Origin: Mesobacillus maritimus
Lineage (GTDB): Bacteria; Bacillota; Bacilli; Bacillales; Cytobacillaceae
Assembly: GCF_023715205.1 (NCBI RefSeq)
Contig: NZ_JAMBNR010000016.1
Coordinates: 61,632-125,631, forward strand
Reading direction: 5' to 3'
Length of the DNA stretch: 64,000 nucleotides
Shown here: positions 9,201-18,529 of the stretch, piece by piece
Layout of the letters: each line of letters opens with the position of its first letter
How positions within the stretch are numbered: position 1 is the stretch's first letter
Notes under the pieces: generated by a model
What the model was told of the DNA's origin: nothing
The model's database searches: none
The model's input: only the letters and a program-made list of their open reading frames with translations
Made by a program: the position numbers and the translations under genes

Positions 9201-10087
9201 TAAAATTATCCTTTAAGTGTTTTTTATACTATTATACCCAACTAAAAAGGTCTAGCAAACAAAGAGTATCTTGCTTTAGCTACTAATAACTCTATGGAGC
9301 CGAAGTTATCCTTAAAGGAGGGGATTCCAATAAAACTGAATAAATGCGAAAAAAACCTGTTACTGATTAAGAAAAATTAGTATATGAAAACGACATAAAT
9401 GCATTGTCTATATGAGTATTGACCATCTTTTGACGATATTAAGACGATATTAATAGGTGAAGCATTAAACTAAAATCATTATGATAAAATGGAAAAATTT
9501 TATTAATAAAGGCGGTAAATGGACGAGAACAACAAGGAAATTCAAAAGTTATGAAAAAACATTGTTATAGTGCAGACGAAGAGCATGCAAAAGAAGTAAC
9601 CAGTGTTTTATGAGTCTCTTTGAGTGAAGTTGAAAGCAACTAGTGGGAAAATGGAATAAGATCAGAAAGGCGAGAAAAAATGGCTTGAACTCTTCACTCA
9701 AACTTAAAGCAGGCTTTAATAGGATTATAATTTCTTAGGTAGTATTTCAGTATACAAATCACATACTATTCCCCCTGTAAGTAACCATAATTTCCCCAAT
9801 TTTCATGAGAATTTGCATTACTTTTAACCCTACAGGAAGCACTCTTTAACTATTTTAAATTATTTTTCCCTATAAATTATTAGAAATTGAAACTAGAGCC
9901 ATGAAGAGAGAGTGACTCGTAACGTTAGGTTCTTTATCACTAGTATTTTTAAGAAAGTTGGTACAGTGATTGCCAGTTTTTGTGATAGCGGCAGTATAGA
10001 AGTACCCTTCTTAAGATTTAGAACCATGCTGTTGGTAGGTTTGGTAGTTGTTTTTGAATGGTTTTGACTGAATTTGGACGAAAATGA
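9201..10087. other. Long intergenic region, no convincing gene
   Basis: Nearly 0.9 kb without a supported gene. An 11-bp perfect inverted repeat (TTTGAGTGAAG at 9619-9629, CTTCACTCAAA at 9692-9702) flanks 62 bp. Near its right end (about 9910-10070) a 50-codon frame could encode a hydrophobic C-terminus (LLVGLVVVFEWF) but has only a GTG start and no clear ribosome binding site. The region may be gene debris; nothing is identifiable. Confidence 0.5.
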
Positions 10088-10116
10088 TTGAAATTTGTAT
10101 CCGTTACCAATATAAT
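10088..10116 (+). promoter_or_regulatory. fru operon promoter with an embedded cre site
   Basis: TTGAAA (10088-10093) and TATAAT (10111-10116) are 17 bp apart. The spacer holds TTGTATCCGTTACCAA (10095-10110), one mismatch from the CcpA cre consensus WTGNAANCGNWNNCAW. CcpA binding there would block RNA polymerase. Upstream, TGAATGG, TGACTGA and TGATTGA recur at about 10058-10091 and may be FruR half-sites (inference). Confidence 0.75.
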
Positions 10117-10149
10117 GTTGTTATAACATGATGAAAGGGTGTTGTTTGT

Positions 10150-10902
10150 ATGTTAACACCTGAACGCCACCGGTTGATCTTGCAATTAATTAAGGAAAAG
10201 TCAGTAGTAAAAATCCAGGAAATAGTTGAACGGACTGGTAGTTCGGAGTCGACGATTCGCCGGGACTTGAATCAGTTAGAACAGGAAAAACAATTGAAAC
10301 GAGTTCACGGGGGAGCTGCTCGGCTTCAGGGAAAGTTACAAGAAATGAGCATGGTTGAAAAATCCACCAAAAACCTTCAAGAAAAAAAACAAATTGCTAA
10401 ATACGCTGCTAGTTTAATTGAAAAAGGGGATTGCATTTACCTTGATGCAGGTTCTTCTACTTACGAAATGATTCCTTTCTTATTACAAAAAGATATTGTC
10501 GTTGTAACGAATGGTTTCATGCATATAGAGTCATTATTAGAAAATGAAATAACAACCTATCTAATTGGTGGTTATGCAAAGAAAAAAACGAGAGCCATGA
10601 TTGGACGAGGTGCTTTAATTAGTTTAGAACAATATCGATTTGATAAATGTTTTTTAGGTGTAAATGGGATACATCCGGAATTTGGATATACAACTCCTGA
10701 CCAAGAAGAGGCGCTAATCAAACAAAAAGCAATATCTTTGTCTAGAGAGGCTTTTGTATTAGCAGATAGTACAAAATTCGCAGAGGTTTCTTTTGCCAAT
10801 GTAGCTGCATTAAATAAAGCGACTATTGTAACCAATGAAATAGATGAAGAAATCCTAAAGAAATATAAAAGTAAAACAAACATAAAGGTTGTGACAGCAT
10901 GA
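10150..10902 (+). CDS. fruR: DeoR-family repressor of the fructose operon
   Basis: A 250-residue DeoR-type regulator. The N-terminal helix-turn-helix is MLTPERHRLILQLI to STIRRDLNQLE (about residues 1-40), with the DeoR signature ending in RVHGGA (about 55-60). The C-terminal sensor domain contains DAGSSTYEM (about 98-106) and VVTNG, the sugar-phosphate site of the isomerase-like fold. It is the first gene of fruRKA and likely senses fructose-1-phosphate. Its last codons overlap the fruK start by 4 bp (ATGA), implying translational coupling. Confidence 0.9.
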   Translation: MLTPERHRLILQLIKEKSVVKIQEIVERTGSSESTIRRDLNQLEQEKQLKRVHGGAARLQGKLQEMSMVEKSTKNLQEKKQIAKYAASLIEKGDCIYLDAGSSTYEMIPFLLQKDIVVVTNGFMHIESLLENEITTYLIGGYAKKKTRAMIGRGALISLEQYRFDKCFLGVNGIHPEFGYTTPDQEEALIKQKAISLSREAFVLADSTKFAEVSFANVAALNKATIVTNEIDEEILKKYKSKTNIKVVTA

Positions 10903-11810
10903 TATACACGTTAACACTTAATCCTTCAGTGGATTATATTTTAGGTTTAGACGAAGTAAACCTTGGGAAATTAAATCGAACTAAAACAGAAGCAAAGTTT
11001 CCTGGGGGAAAAGGGATTAATGTCTCGCGTGTACTTTGTTCATTAGGGGTACCAAATACTGCAACAGGTTTTATCGGGGGATTTACAGGAACTTACGTTA
11101 AAGATTATCTTACCCACGAGGGGATAGAAGCAGCCTTTGTTAACGTTTCTCAAGATACAAGAATTAATGTCAAATTGAAAGCAGATGAAGAAACAGAAAT
11201 CAATGCAAGAGGTCCGGAAATATCGGAGAAAAATGTTCAAATGTTAAAGGAACAAATAAAAAATTTGACTAAGGAAGACCTTCTTGTTCTTGCTGGAAGC
11301 ATTCCATCTACGCTACCTGAATCCATTTATGAAGAAGTCGTTCATATATGTAATGAGCGCGGAGTAGAGTTCGTCGTAGATGCAGAAGGGGATATCTTAA
11401 AAAGAGTCTTACCATACCACCCATTTTTGATTAAGCCGAATCATCATGAATTGGGACAATTCTTTAATAAAGAGATTCAAACATGTGAGGAAGCGATCAT
11501 TTACGCAAAAAAACTGATTGAACTTGGCGCAAAGAACGTTATTGTATCACTTGCAGAAAAAGGCGCTGTCTTTATTAATAAAGAGAAAGCATTAACCGCA
11601 AGTGTTCCAGTAGGGCAGCTTATGAGTTCTGTGGGAGCAGGTGATTCAATGGTAGCAGCTTTTCTTGCTAAAAGTACAGTCACTGGAAACTTAGAAGACG
11701 CATTCCGGTACAGTGTGGCTGCAGGTAGTGCAACAGCCTTTTCAATTGGATTAGGAAGTCCTCAAAAGATTGAAGAATTACTACCACAAGTTCAACTTAA
11801 ACAGAGCTAA
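10899..11810 (+). CDS. fruK: 1-phosphofructokinase
   Basis: A 303-residue PfkB-family kinase that phosphorylates fructose-1-phosphate to fructose-1,6-bisphosphate with ATP. MIYTLTLNPSVDYI opens the protein; signature 1 is FPGGKGINVSRVL (about residues 34-46) and signature 2, with the catalytic Asp, is GAGDSMVAAF (about 246-255). It sits between its regulator and the PTS transporter that makes its substrate, overlapping fruR by 4 bp and ending 13 bp before fruA. Length is normal for the family. Confidence 0.95.
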   Translation: MIYTLTLNPSVDYILGLDEVNLGKLNRTKTEAKFPGGKGINVSRVLCSLGVPNTATGFIGGFTGTYVKDYLTHEGIEAAFVNVSQDTRINVKLKADEETEINARGPEISEKNVQMLKEQIKNLTKEDLLVLAGSIPSTLPESIYEEVVHICNERGVEFVVDAEGDILKRVLPYHPFLIKPNHHELGQFFNKEIQTCEEAIIYAKKLIELGAKNVIVSLAEKGAVFINKEKALTASVPVGQLMSSVGAGDSMVAAFLAKSTVTGNLEDAFRYSVAAGSATAFSIGLGSPQKIEELLPQVQLKQS

Positions 11811-11823
11811 AGGGGAATAGAAG

Positions 11824-13695
11824 ATGAGAATTACAGAGTTATTAACAAAAGACACCATCCTTCTTGCTATGAAAGCCAAGACAAAAGAAGAAGCAATTGA
11901 TCATTTAGTAGATGTACTCGTTGCGGCGGACCGAATCGATGATCGTGAAGGTTTCAAGGCAGCGATTGTAAATAGAGAACAACAAAGTACTACCGGGGTT
12001 GGAGAGGGAATTGCAATTCCTCATGCGAAAACCAAATCTGTAAAGCAACCGACGATTGTGTTTGGAAAGTCAGTTGAAGGAGTCGACTATGAGTCATTAG
12101 ATGGACAACCAGCACATTTATTCTTTATGATTGCAGCGCCTGAAGGAGCTAATAATACTCACTTGGAAGCATTAGCTCGTTTGTCTGGAATGTTAATGCA
12201 AGCTGAGATTCGTAACCAATTGATGGAGGCTACATCCGCAAATGAAGTCATTGAGATTATAAATAATCATGACGAAGAAGAAGAGAATGAAACCGTTGTT
12301 TCGGATAGCAAGAATTTTGTTATTGCGGTAACCGCTTGTCCCACAGGAATCGCTCATACTTATATGGCTGCTGACGCGTTGAAGGCAAAGGCTGCAGAGT
12401 TGGGAGTTGATATAAAGGTTGAAACTAATGGTTCAGGTGGAGCAAAGAATGTACTGACCGAAGAGGAAATCAAAAATGCAGTAGGTGTTATTGTTGCTGC
12501 TGATACGAAAGTAGAAATGGCAAGATTTGCTGGAAAACATGTAATTGAAACTCCAGTGGCAAGCGGAATCCGTAAGCCACAAGAATTAATTGAACGGGCA
12601 TTAAAACAGGATGCACCTATTTATCAAGCAGAAAAAAGTTCGAGTACAGAAAAAGAACATAATGAGGGAAAAAAATCTGTAGGTTCTACAATTTATAAGC
12701 ATTTAATGAACGGTGTTTCTAATATGCTCCCATTTGTTGTCGGTGGTGGAATTTTGATTGCTATCTCCTTTTTGTTTGGATATAATGCTGCAGATCCGAA
12801 TGACCCAACATTTCACCCTGTTGCGAAACTACTGAAAGATATCGGTGGAACAGCATTTGGATTACTTGTTCCCGTTTTAGCAGGATTTATCGCCATGAGT
12901 ATTGCAGACCGCCCCGGATTTGCACCTGGTTTGGTTGGTGGACTTTTAGCTGCTAATGCAGATGCAGGCTTCCTAGGTGGGTTAGTTGCTGGTTTCCTAG
13001 CAGGTTATGTTGTTGTTGGATTGAAGAAGGTCTTGCAGGCTCTACCAGCATCAATTGAAGGAATCAAAACCATTCTTTTATATCCATTACTGGGTATTGC
13101 ATTAACTTCTATCTTAATGATTTATCTTGTAAATGAACCTGTGGGCGCTTTGAATTTGGCAATTTCAGAATGGCTTTCAGGTTTAGGGACGGCAAATGCT
13201 GTTTTATTAGGTGGGGTTCTTGGCTTGATGATGGCTGCCGATATGGGTGGGCCTATTAACAAAGCTGCATATGTATTTGGAACTGGTTTATTGGCTAATG
13301 GTGTCTATGAACCAATGGCAGCGATCATGGCTGGAGGTATGGTTCCTCCACTTGGAATTGCTTTAGCAACAACGTTTTTTAAATCGAAATTCACTAAACA
13401 AGAACGTGATGCAGGAAAAGCAAATTATATTATGGGATTATCTTTCATTACCGAAGGTGCCATCCCTTTTGCAGCCGCAGATCCACTTCGTGTGCTTCCA
13501 TCTGCTATGGTTGGGGCTGCAGTTGCTGGTGGATTAACGATGATGTTTGATATTAGTTTAAGAGCCCCACATGGTGGACTATTTGTTGTTCCACTAGTTG
13601 AAGGTGGTTGGTTCATGTATCTACTAGCGATTGTTATTGGTGCTGTTATTACAGCTATTTTACTAGCGATATTAAAAAAACCAGTCGAGAAATAA
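11824..13695 (+). CDS. fruA: Fructose PTS transporter, fused IIABC
   Basis: A 623-residue fusion of IIA (1-150, phosphoryl-accepting H67 in IPHAKT), IIB (about 163-260, C172 in ACPTGIAHTYMA) and a membrane IIC domain (about 290-620, roughly ten hydrophobic segments; NGVSNMLPFVVGGGI begins it). It takes up fructose with phosphorylation at carbon 1, using phosphate from HPr. Acidic linkers (DEEEENE; SSSTEKEHNEGKK) join the domains. Ribosome binding site AAAGGGGAATAG precedes the ATG. It is the last gene of fruRKA, followed by a strong terminator. Confidence 0.95.
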   Translation: MRITELLTKDTILLAMKAKTKEEAIDHLVDVLVAADRIDDREGFKAAIVNREQQSTTGVGEGIAIPHAKTKSVKQPTIVFGKSVEGVDYESLDGQPAHLFFMIAAPEGANNTHLEALARLSGMLMQAEIRNQLMEATSANEVIEIINNHDEEEENETVVSDSKNFVIAVTACPTGIAHTYMAADALKAKAAELGVDIKVETNGSGGAKNVLTEEEIKNAVGVIVAADTKVEMARFAGKHVIETPVASGIRKPQELIERALKQDAPIYQAEKSSSTEKEHNEGKKSVGSTIYKHLMNGVSNMLPFVVGGGILIAISFLFGYNAADPNDPTFHPVAKLLKDIGGTAFGLLVPVLAGFIAMSIADRPGFAPGLVGGLLAANADAGFLGGLVAGFLAGYVVVGLKKVLQALPASIEGIKTILLYPLLGIALTSILMIYLVNEPVGALNLAISEWLSGLGTANAVLLGGVLGLMMAADMGGPINKAAYVFGTGLLANGVYEPMAAIMAGGMVPPLGIALATTFFKSKFTKQERDAGKANYIMGLSFITEGAIPFAAADPLRVLPSAMVGAAVAGGLTMMFDISLRAPHGGLFVVPLVEGGWFMYLLAIVIGAVITAILLAILKKPVEK

Positions 13696-13757
13696 ACCAA
13701 ATTGTATCTAAGCAATCCAATAGATTTTGTTACTATCTTAAAAATTACACAAGACTG

Positions 13758-13792
13758 AAAAGGGTTAGAGAAAACTTCTCTAACCCTTTTTT
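13758..13792 (+). terminator. Terminator of the fruRKA operon
   Basis: A perfect 15-bp stem (AAAAGGGTTAGAGAA and complement) with an AAC loop, then TTTTTT. Confidence 0.93.
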
Positions 13793-13912
13793 CTCGAATT
13801 TGTAGGAAATCTAAAAAATATGTTGGAGGAACGTAATTGAAAAAGCATGTTGTTTCATGGTTGTGGGATGCTATGTTGTAGAGAAACCGAATAAACGAAG
13901 GAGAAAATAAAA

Positions 13913-14674
13913 ATGCCATTCTGTCAGTTAGAATACGGAAAAATCTATTACGATGAATACGGGGATGGAGTTGCAATCATGATGATTCACCCACCGGCAA
14001 TGGGAAGGAAAGTATTTTCTTATCAAATTCCGTTAGGTGAGAAGTTTCACTTAATCTTACCCGACCTAGGTGGCCATGGGGATTCAGAAACGAAAAAAAC
14101 AATGTTTTCTACAAAAGAATATGCTCAGGAAATCCTTGCTATATTGGATCATCTCCAGATCGACAAAGTTCTGCTTTGTGGTTATTCCTCTGGTGGTAAT
14201 ATCGTGCAGGAATTTGCTTTATCCTTTCCTGAACGAACAAGAGCAATTATTTTGTGTGGTGGATTTCCGAAAGTACACTCCTATCTTCTAAAATATGAAC
14301 ACATTGCAGGAATGTATATGGTTAAGCGACATGATAAGTTGTTGGCAAAAGGGATTGCTTCTGCTCATACTGCTGAAAAACATATTCGCGATATGTTATA
14401 TCAACATATGCTGAAAGTGGACAGGCAAACATGGTTTTACTGTTATCATGAATCTTTGCACTTTTCGTGTTTGGAGCGCTTACCTGAACTTAAAGTTCCT
14501 TTATATCTTTTTTATGGTTCGCGAGATTTTAACAATAAACATATCCGTCTTTATAAAAAATATGTACCACAAGTGCAAACATTTATTATTAAAAAAGTAG
14601 CTCATCAAATTATTACGAAAAAACCTGATGAATTTAATCAAGCTCTTATACAAATTGTTAAGCAATTAACCTAA
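13913..14674 (+). CDS. Alpha/beta hydrolase
   Basis: A 253-residue alpha/beta-hydrolase-fold protein. MMIHPPAMGRKVF carries the oxyanion-region HPP, the nucleophile elbow is CGYSSGGNI (Ser about residue 93), the acid is probably in FYGSRDFNNK (Asp about 205), and the His is in KVAHQI (about 226). The order and spacing are those of small esterases/lyases of this fold; the substrate is unknown. AAGGAGAAAATAAAA precedes the ATG. It is convergent with the MFS gene. Confidence 0.83.
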   Translation: MPFCQLEYGKIYYDEYGDGVAIMMIHPPAMGRKVFSYQIPLGEKFHLILPDLGGHGDSETKKTMFSTKEYAQEILAILDHLQIDKVLLCGYSSGGNIVQEFALSFPERTRAIILCGGFPKVHSYLLKYEHIAGMYMVKRHDKLLAKGIASAHTAEKHIRDMLYQHMLKVDRQTWFYCYHESLHFSCLERLPELKVPLYLFYGSRDFNNKHIRLYKKYVPQVQTFIIKKVAHQIITKKPDEFNQALIQIVKQLT

Positions 14675-14681
14675 ATAAAAG

Positions 14682-14711
14682 TCCCGCTCTAAAAGAAGAG
14701 CGGGATTTTTT
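14682..14711. terminator. Bidirectional terminator
   Basis: TCCCGCTCT pairs with AGAGCGGGA around AAAAGA, then TTTTTT. It lies between the hydrolase and MFS genes. Confidence 0.9.
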
Positions 14712-15969
14712 ATGCCTCTTTTTTAGGTGGTTTGATTGCAAATAAAGTAACAATTGCTGCAGCAATACTTAATCCTGTTAATAAATAAAACATGAATTTA
14801 TCTGAGTGTTTCATCATAATCGCAATAACGGGTGGTCCTGCCGCCACGCCAATAAAGCGCATTGAACTGTATATCGAAGTAATCGTACCGCGCTCTGCTT
14901 TTTCAATAGTTGCCGTAATTAATGAATCAAGAGGCGGCAATGATACGCCAATCCCAATTGCTCCAACTAGAAAAACAATTATTAAGTACCAAAGGTTCTC
15001 TGAAAAACCGAGAAGAGCAATGGAAATACTCATCAAAAGTGAACCTGTAAACGAAATCCATTTCATTAAAATTTGATTTTCTTTTATGACTTTCCCAGTT
15101 ATAAAAGATGCTAAACACAGTGCACCAAGTGGCAGCGCTAAGAATAACCCTTTTTTAAGATCGTGAATGTTATACTTTGTTTCTAAAATGGTTGATAGGT
15201 AAAAAAGCACCCCAAATAATACAAACATTAAAATGACGCCGATAAAAAAGATGGCATAAAGCCAACGCCCATTCTCGCTAAAAATCAAACGGATTTTTTT
15301 TACAAAATCTTTGAAAGGGAGTGCTTCTTTCTTCTTTTTCGGGCTCTTAACTAAAAGAACCATTAACAAAATAGAAATGGCTGAAAAGATTGGTATCGAG
15401 AAAAACGGTAAAAACCAGATAATTCCCGCTAAATAAGAGCCTAGGATAGGACTAAGTACCTTTCCTAGTGTATTTGAGGTCTCAATTTCTCCTAATGCAC
15501 TGCTAACATCATCATCGTTTTTAAACATATCGCCGACTAGTGGCAATACAATAGGGAAAGACCCAGCTGCACCTGCCCCCTGTAATGCCCGACCCACTAA
15601 TACGAGCCAGTACCCATCAGTCATTTTCCATGTCGCCCATCCAGCAATCAGTCCGCCGATTCCAGCTAAAGCTAAACTAGGGATAATGACTTTCTTCCTC
15701 CCAAGCCGATCAGATAAATATCCAGCAATTGGGATCAGGAAGATGGCAACAATGGAATAAACAGTAATAATCAAACTAGACTGAAATGAGGAGATTTTCA
15801 TTTCTCTTTCAAGAATAGGTAACACTGGTATTAACATTGAATTCCCAAGTGTCATAACTAACGGAATTGACGAAATGGATAAAATTGCCCATTTCTGACT
15901 ACTTGTTCCAGACTTTTTCTTAGAAGATTTATCTTCTGAGCTCGTGAACAATTTTTCCACGTAATTCAT
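14710..15969 (-). CDS. MFS drug/metabolite exporter
   Basis: A 419-residue major facilitator protein with 12 predicted transmembrane segments. Motif A is present as GYLSDRLGRKKVI (about residues 82-94), and a motif C-like GGLIAGW follows. The first ~25 residues are a charged cytoplasmic tail (SSEDKSSKKKSGTSS). Sequence style (PVLPILEREMKIS; LVGDMF) points to the DHA1 efflux group. The substrate is unknown, and no regulator gene is adjacent. Confidence 0.83.
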   Translation of the reverse strand: MNYVEKLFTSSEDKSSKKKSGTSSQKWAILSISSIPLVMTLGNSMLIPVLPILEREMKISSFQSSLIITVYSIVAIFLIPIAGYLSDRLGRKKVIIPSLALAGIGGLIAGWATWKMTDGYWLVLVGRALQGAGAAGSFPIVLPLVGDMFKNDDDVSSALGEIETSNTLGKVLSPILGSYLAGIIWFLPFFSIPIFSAISILLMVLLVKSPKKKKEALPFKDFVKKIRLIFSENGRWLYAIFFIGVILMFVLFGVLFYLSTILETKYNIHDLKKGLFLALPLGALCLASFITGKVIKENQILMKWISFTGSLLMSISIALLGFSENLWYLIIVFLVGAIGIGVSLPPLDSLITATIEKAERGTITSIYSSMRFIGVAAGPPVIAIMMKHSDKFMFYLLTGLSIAAAIVTLFAIKPPKKEA

Positions 15970-16445
15970 CTCATACCCGCCTTTGATTCATACTGTTAAT
16001 AGCTTTCACTAAAACGCTGTAAATAGCACTTCTTTTTTATGGTAAACGTTGATGACCCACCCATTTCAAGACAAAAAAGCAGGGATGCCGAGTGAAAATG
16101 TCTTATAAAACGGATTTAATCTATGCTTGAAACAGGGAAGTTAATTCAAAATAGTTCCGATGTCAAAAGAATCTAATGAAAAAGCAAACTGAGCAGTGAT
16201 CAGGTATTTTACATTTTTAAGCATAATAAAATTGCTCCTTTGCAATAGTGGAGCATGAAAATCGATTTCACTTGCTGTTTTATAGGGTATTAGAAAATGT
16301 TTTTAGAAAAAGAAAAAAGAAAAAAGAATTTTATGATTTCTTCAACTAGCGGCTTTGATAAGGTTTTGAAAGCTTTTAGTGTAGTTTTGGATGGTTTGAT
16401 TAAATAAAATCTTCGGAATTTATGAAATTTATTTGTGATTTCCTC
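15970..16445. other. Intergenic region upstream of the trp leader
   Basis: No gene is seen. It is AT-rich and holds a small hairpin (GCTCC/GGAGC near 16220-16243). It separates the divergent MFS and trp transcription units. Confidence 0.5.
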
Positions 16446-16474
16446 TTGACAATTACTGCAAATATTTTTATGAT
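16446..16474 (+). promoter_or_regulatory. trp operon promoter
   Basis: Consensus TTGACA and TATGAT with a 17-bp spacer, directly upstream of the first T-box. No second consensus promoter was found between the T-boxes, so both leaders are probably in one transcript. Confidence 0.88.
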
Positions 16475-16496
16475 TAGAACCAATAATATAAATGTT

Positions 16497-16757
16497 GCGT
16501 TGAAGAAGAGTAGTAATTATAACCGAAATAACAGAGAGCTGGTGGACGGTGTGAACCAGTATGGACGTTATAATGAATGGACTTCTGAGCTCTAGACTGA
16601 ACCCTGTGGGAAGTAGGATCTAGCGAAAGACCTCATCGTTATAAGAGGTAGGATTAAAGCTTAATGGCTTTAATCTATAAAGTGAGCTGAATTTAGCTAA
16701 TCAAGGTGGTACCACGGGTTTCTCGTCCTTATTTATAGGAGAGGACCCGTTTTTTGT
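16497..16757 (+). promoter_or_regulatory. First Trp T-box riboswitch with terminator
   Basis: Stem I begins around GAAGAAGAGTAGTAA; the specifier region GAATGGACTT holds a TGG (Trp) codon at 16578-16580. The T-box AAGGTGGTACCACGG (16703-16717) overlaps an intrinsic terminator ending in TTTTTTG at about 16757. Uncharged tRNA-Trp should stabilise the antiterminator. The tRNA-end-reading bases are TGGT, which pairs with an A discriminator, or with G only by wobble. Confidence 0.92.
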
Positions 16758-16814
16758 TTTTTTAAAAGGTTTTTCTCGATAAAAAACCAATTCATAAAAA
16801 ATATATAAATAAAT

Positions 16815-17104
16815 CGTTGCGCAAGAAGAGTACTTAGCTAATAATCGTCACAGAGAGCCGGAGTTGCTGTGAACCGGTACGCTTATGGCTTTGGAATGGG
16901 CTTGCAAGAGGCTTCCTGAACGGGTATCAACTAGTAGGGAAACACGGGATTCCACCGTTAAAAGGATAGGATATATAGTCTGAATTTTTATTTTTGACAA
17001 ATGTATCCGAAAAGTGGAAACCTTCTAGGTTTCAATTTGAGGTGGCACCGCGGTCTTAATCGTCCTCTATACGCATTTTTCTTTTGCGTATAGGGGATTT
17101 TTTT
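16815..17104 (+). promoter_or_regulatory. Second Trp T-box riboswitch with terminator
   Basis: A second complete T-box: stem I from about 16815, specifier GGAATGGGCTT with TGG at 16897-16899, T-box GAGGTGGCACCGCGG (17039-17053), and terminator CCTCTATACGCA/TGCGTATAGGGG (17064-17096) followed by ATTTTTTTA. Here the bases are TGGC, a Watson-Crick match for a G discriminator as in bacterial tRNA-Trp. RNA polymerase must pass both terminators to reach trpE. Confidence 0.93.
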
Positions 17105-17131
17105 ATTTGGATTGAAAGGAGCGAGCAAAAC

Positions 17132-18529
17132 ATGGTTTTAAAACATCAGGAGGGTATTTATATTAGGGAAATTGAAGGCGATATATTAACTCCGATTGCC
17201 ATTTATCAAAAAATCTCTGGAAAGAAAAAATTTCTATTCGAAAGTTCTTTAAAACATGAGGATACAGGAAGATACTCATTTATCGGCTCAAACCCGGTAT
17301 ATGAGGTGAAAGGATACCGAGGACATGTCACTATAAGCGGACTTGAAGAAGAGCAAATAAAACATGCAAAAGTTCTCGATGTTCTTAAGAGTCTTTTGCC
17401 CGAAACAAATTCAGTTCCCGATATTCCATTCATCGGCGGAGCGGTCGGTTATATAGGGTATGATATTATTCGCGATTATGAGGATATTGGCCGTGAAATC
17501 AGTGACCCATTACAAATGCCCGAGTCCCATTTATTTATTTTTGATGAAATCATTGTTTTTGACCATTTAAAAGAACGAGTGTTTATTGTAGGGATATCTC
17601 TTCCAGGAATATCAGAATCAGAGTTACAACAGAGGCTAGAAAAACGTCTGCAAGAACTGAAAAGGGAGTTGGTCCAACAAGAAGAACCAACCATTGAATT
17701 ATCGGAATTCCACTCCAACTTATCACGTGAAGAATACGAAGAAATGGTTTTAACTGCAAAAAAACATATTGAAGCAGGAGATGTTTTTCAGGTAGTGCTG
17801 TCAAGAAGGTTGGAGGCAAATCTGACAGGAAACCCTTTTACTTTTTATCGGAAGCTACGAGTGAACAATCCATCACCTTATATGTATTTCTTAGACTTTG
17901 GTGAGTACTCAATTGCGGGGGCTTCTCCGGAAAGCTTAGTGAAAGCTAGAGACGGTGTCATCATGACAAATCCTATTGCAGGTACAAGACCAAGGGGTAA
18001 AACGGTAAAAGAAGATGTAGAGTTCGAGCAAGAATTGCTAAAAGATGAAAAAGAACTTGCTGAACATCGGATGCTTGTTGATTTAGGAAGAAATGATCTA
18101 GGGCGGATATGTAAAATAGGCAGTATTAACCTGGAGAAATACATGAATGTCGAAAGATATCAACATGTGATGCACATTGTATCAGAGGTTAGCGGTGAAT
18201 TAGAAGATGGTTGTTCTGCATTAGATGGTTTGGCCTCATGTTTGCCAGCGGGAACTGTATCAGGAGCGCCAAAAATTAGGGCGATGCAGATTATAAATGA
18301 CCTTGAACCTGTCAAAAGAGGAGTTTACTCAGGTGCAATTGGCTATTATTCTGCTTGTGGAAATATGGACTTTGCTTTAGCAATTCGAACGATGGTGATT
18401 AAGGATAGTAAAGCTTATATTCAGGCAGGAGCAGGTATCGTCTATGATTCAGATCCAGCAAAGGAATTTGATGAAACAGCACATAAATTGAGAGCGTTGA
18501 GGGAGGCCGCCAATGATCTTATTAATTGA
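17132..18529 (+). CDS. trpE: Anthranilate synthase component I
   Basis: 465 residues. It makes anthranilate from chorismate with ammonia supplied by TrpG. The N-terminal regulatory domain (about 10-150) contains FESSLKHEDTGRYSFIGSNP, the tryptophan-feedback region; the chorismate-binding domain (about 195-460) shows VLSRRLEA, AGTRPRGKT, HRMLVDLGRND and AGAGIVYDSDP. A longer frame opens inside the T-box terminator, but AAAGGAG 10 nt before ATG 17132 fixes this start. Its end overlaps trpG by 17 bp. Confidence 0.95.
   Translation: MVLKHQEGIYIREIEGDILTPIAIYQKISGKKKFLFESSLKHEDTGRYSFIGSNPVYEVKGYRGHVTISGLEEEQIKHAKVLDVLKSLLPETNSVPDIPFIGGAVGYIGYDIIRDYEDIGREISDPLQMPESHLFIFDEIIVFDHLKERVFIVGISLPGISESELQQRLEKRLQELKRELVQQEEPTIELSEFHSNLSREEYEEMVLTAKKHIEAGDVFQVVLSRRLEANLTGNPFTFYRKLRVNNPSPYMYFLDFGEYSIAGASPESLVKARDGVIMTNPIAGTRPRGKTVKEDVEFEQELLKDEKELAEHRMLVDLGRNDLGRICKIGSINLEKYMNVERYQHVMHIVSEVSGELEDGCSALDGLASCLPAGTVSGAPKIRAMQIINDLEPVKRGVYSGAIGYYSACGNMDFALAIRTMVIKDSKAYIQAGAGIVYDSDPAKEFDETAHKLRALREAANDLIN

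Noticed and set aside
9551..9613. 20-codon ATG frame in the gap before fruR
   Set aside because: Weak ribosome binding site, very short, no similarity recognised.
13837..13881. 14-codon frame (TTG start) after GGAGGA upstream of the hydrolase gene
   Set aside because: Good spacing, but too short, non-ATG, and no leader-peptide signature or downstream attenuator.
13425..13976. 183-codon minus-strand frame across the end of fruA and the hydrolase start
   Set aside because: Antisense to the conserved IIC domain and across the fru terminator; low-complexity, no ribosome binding site.
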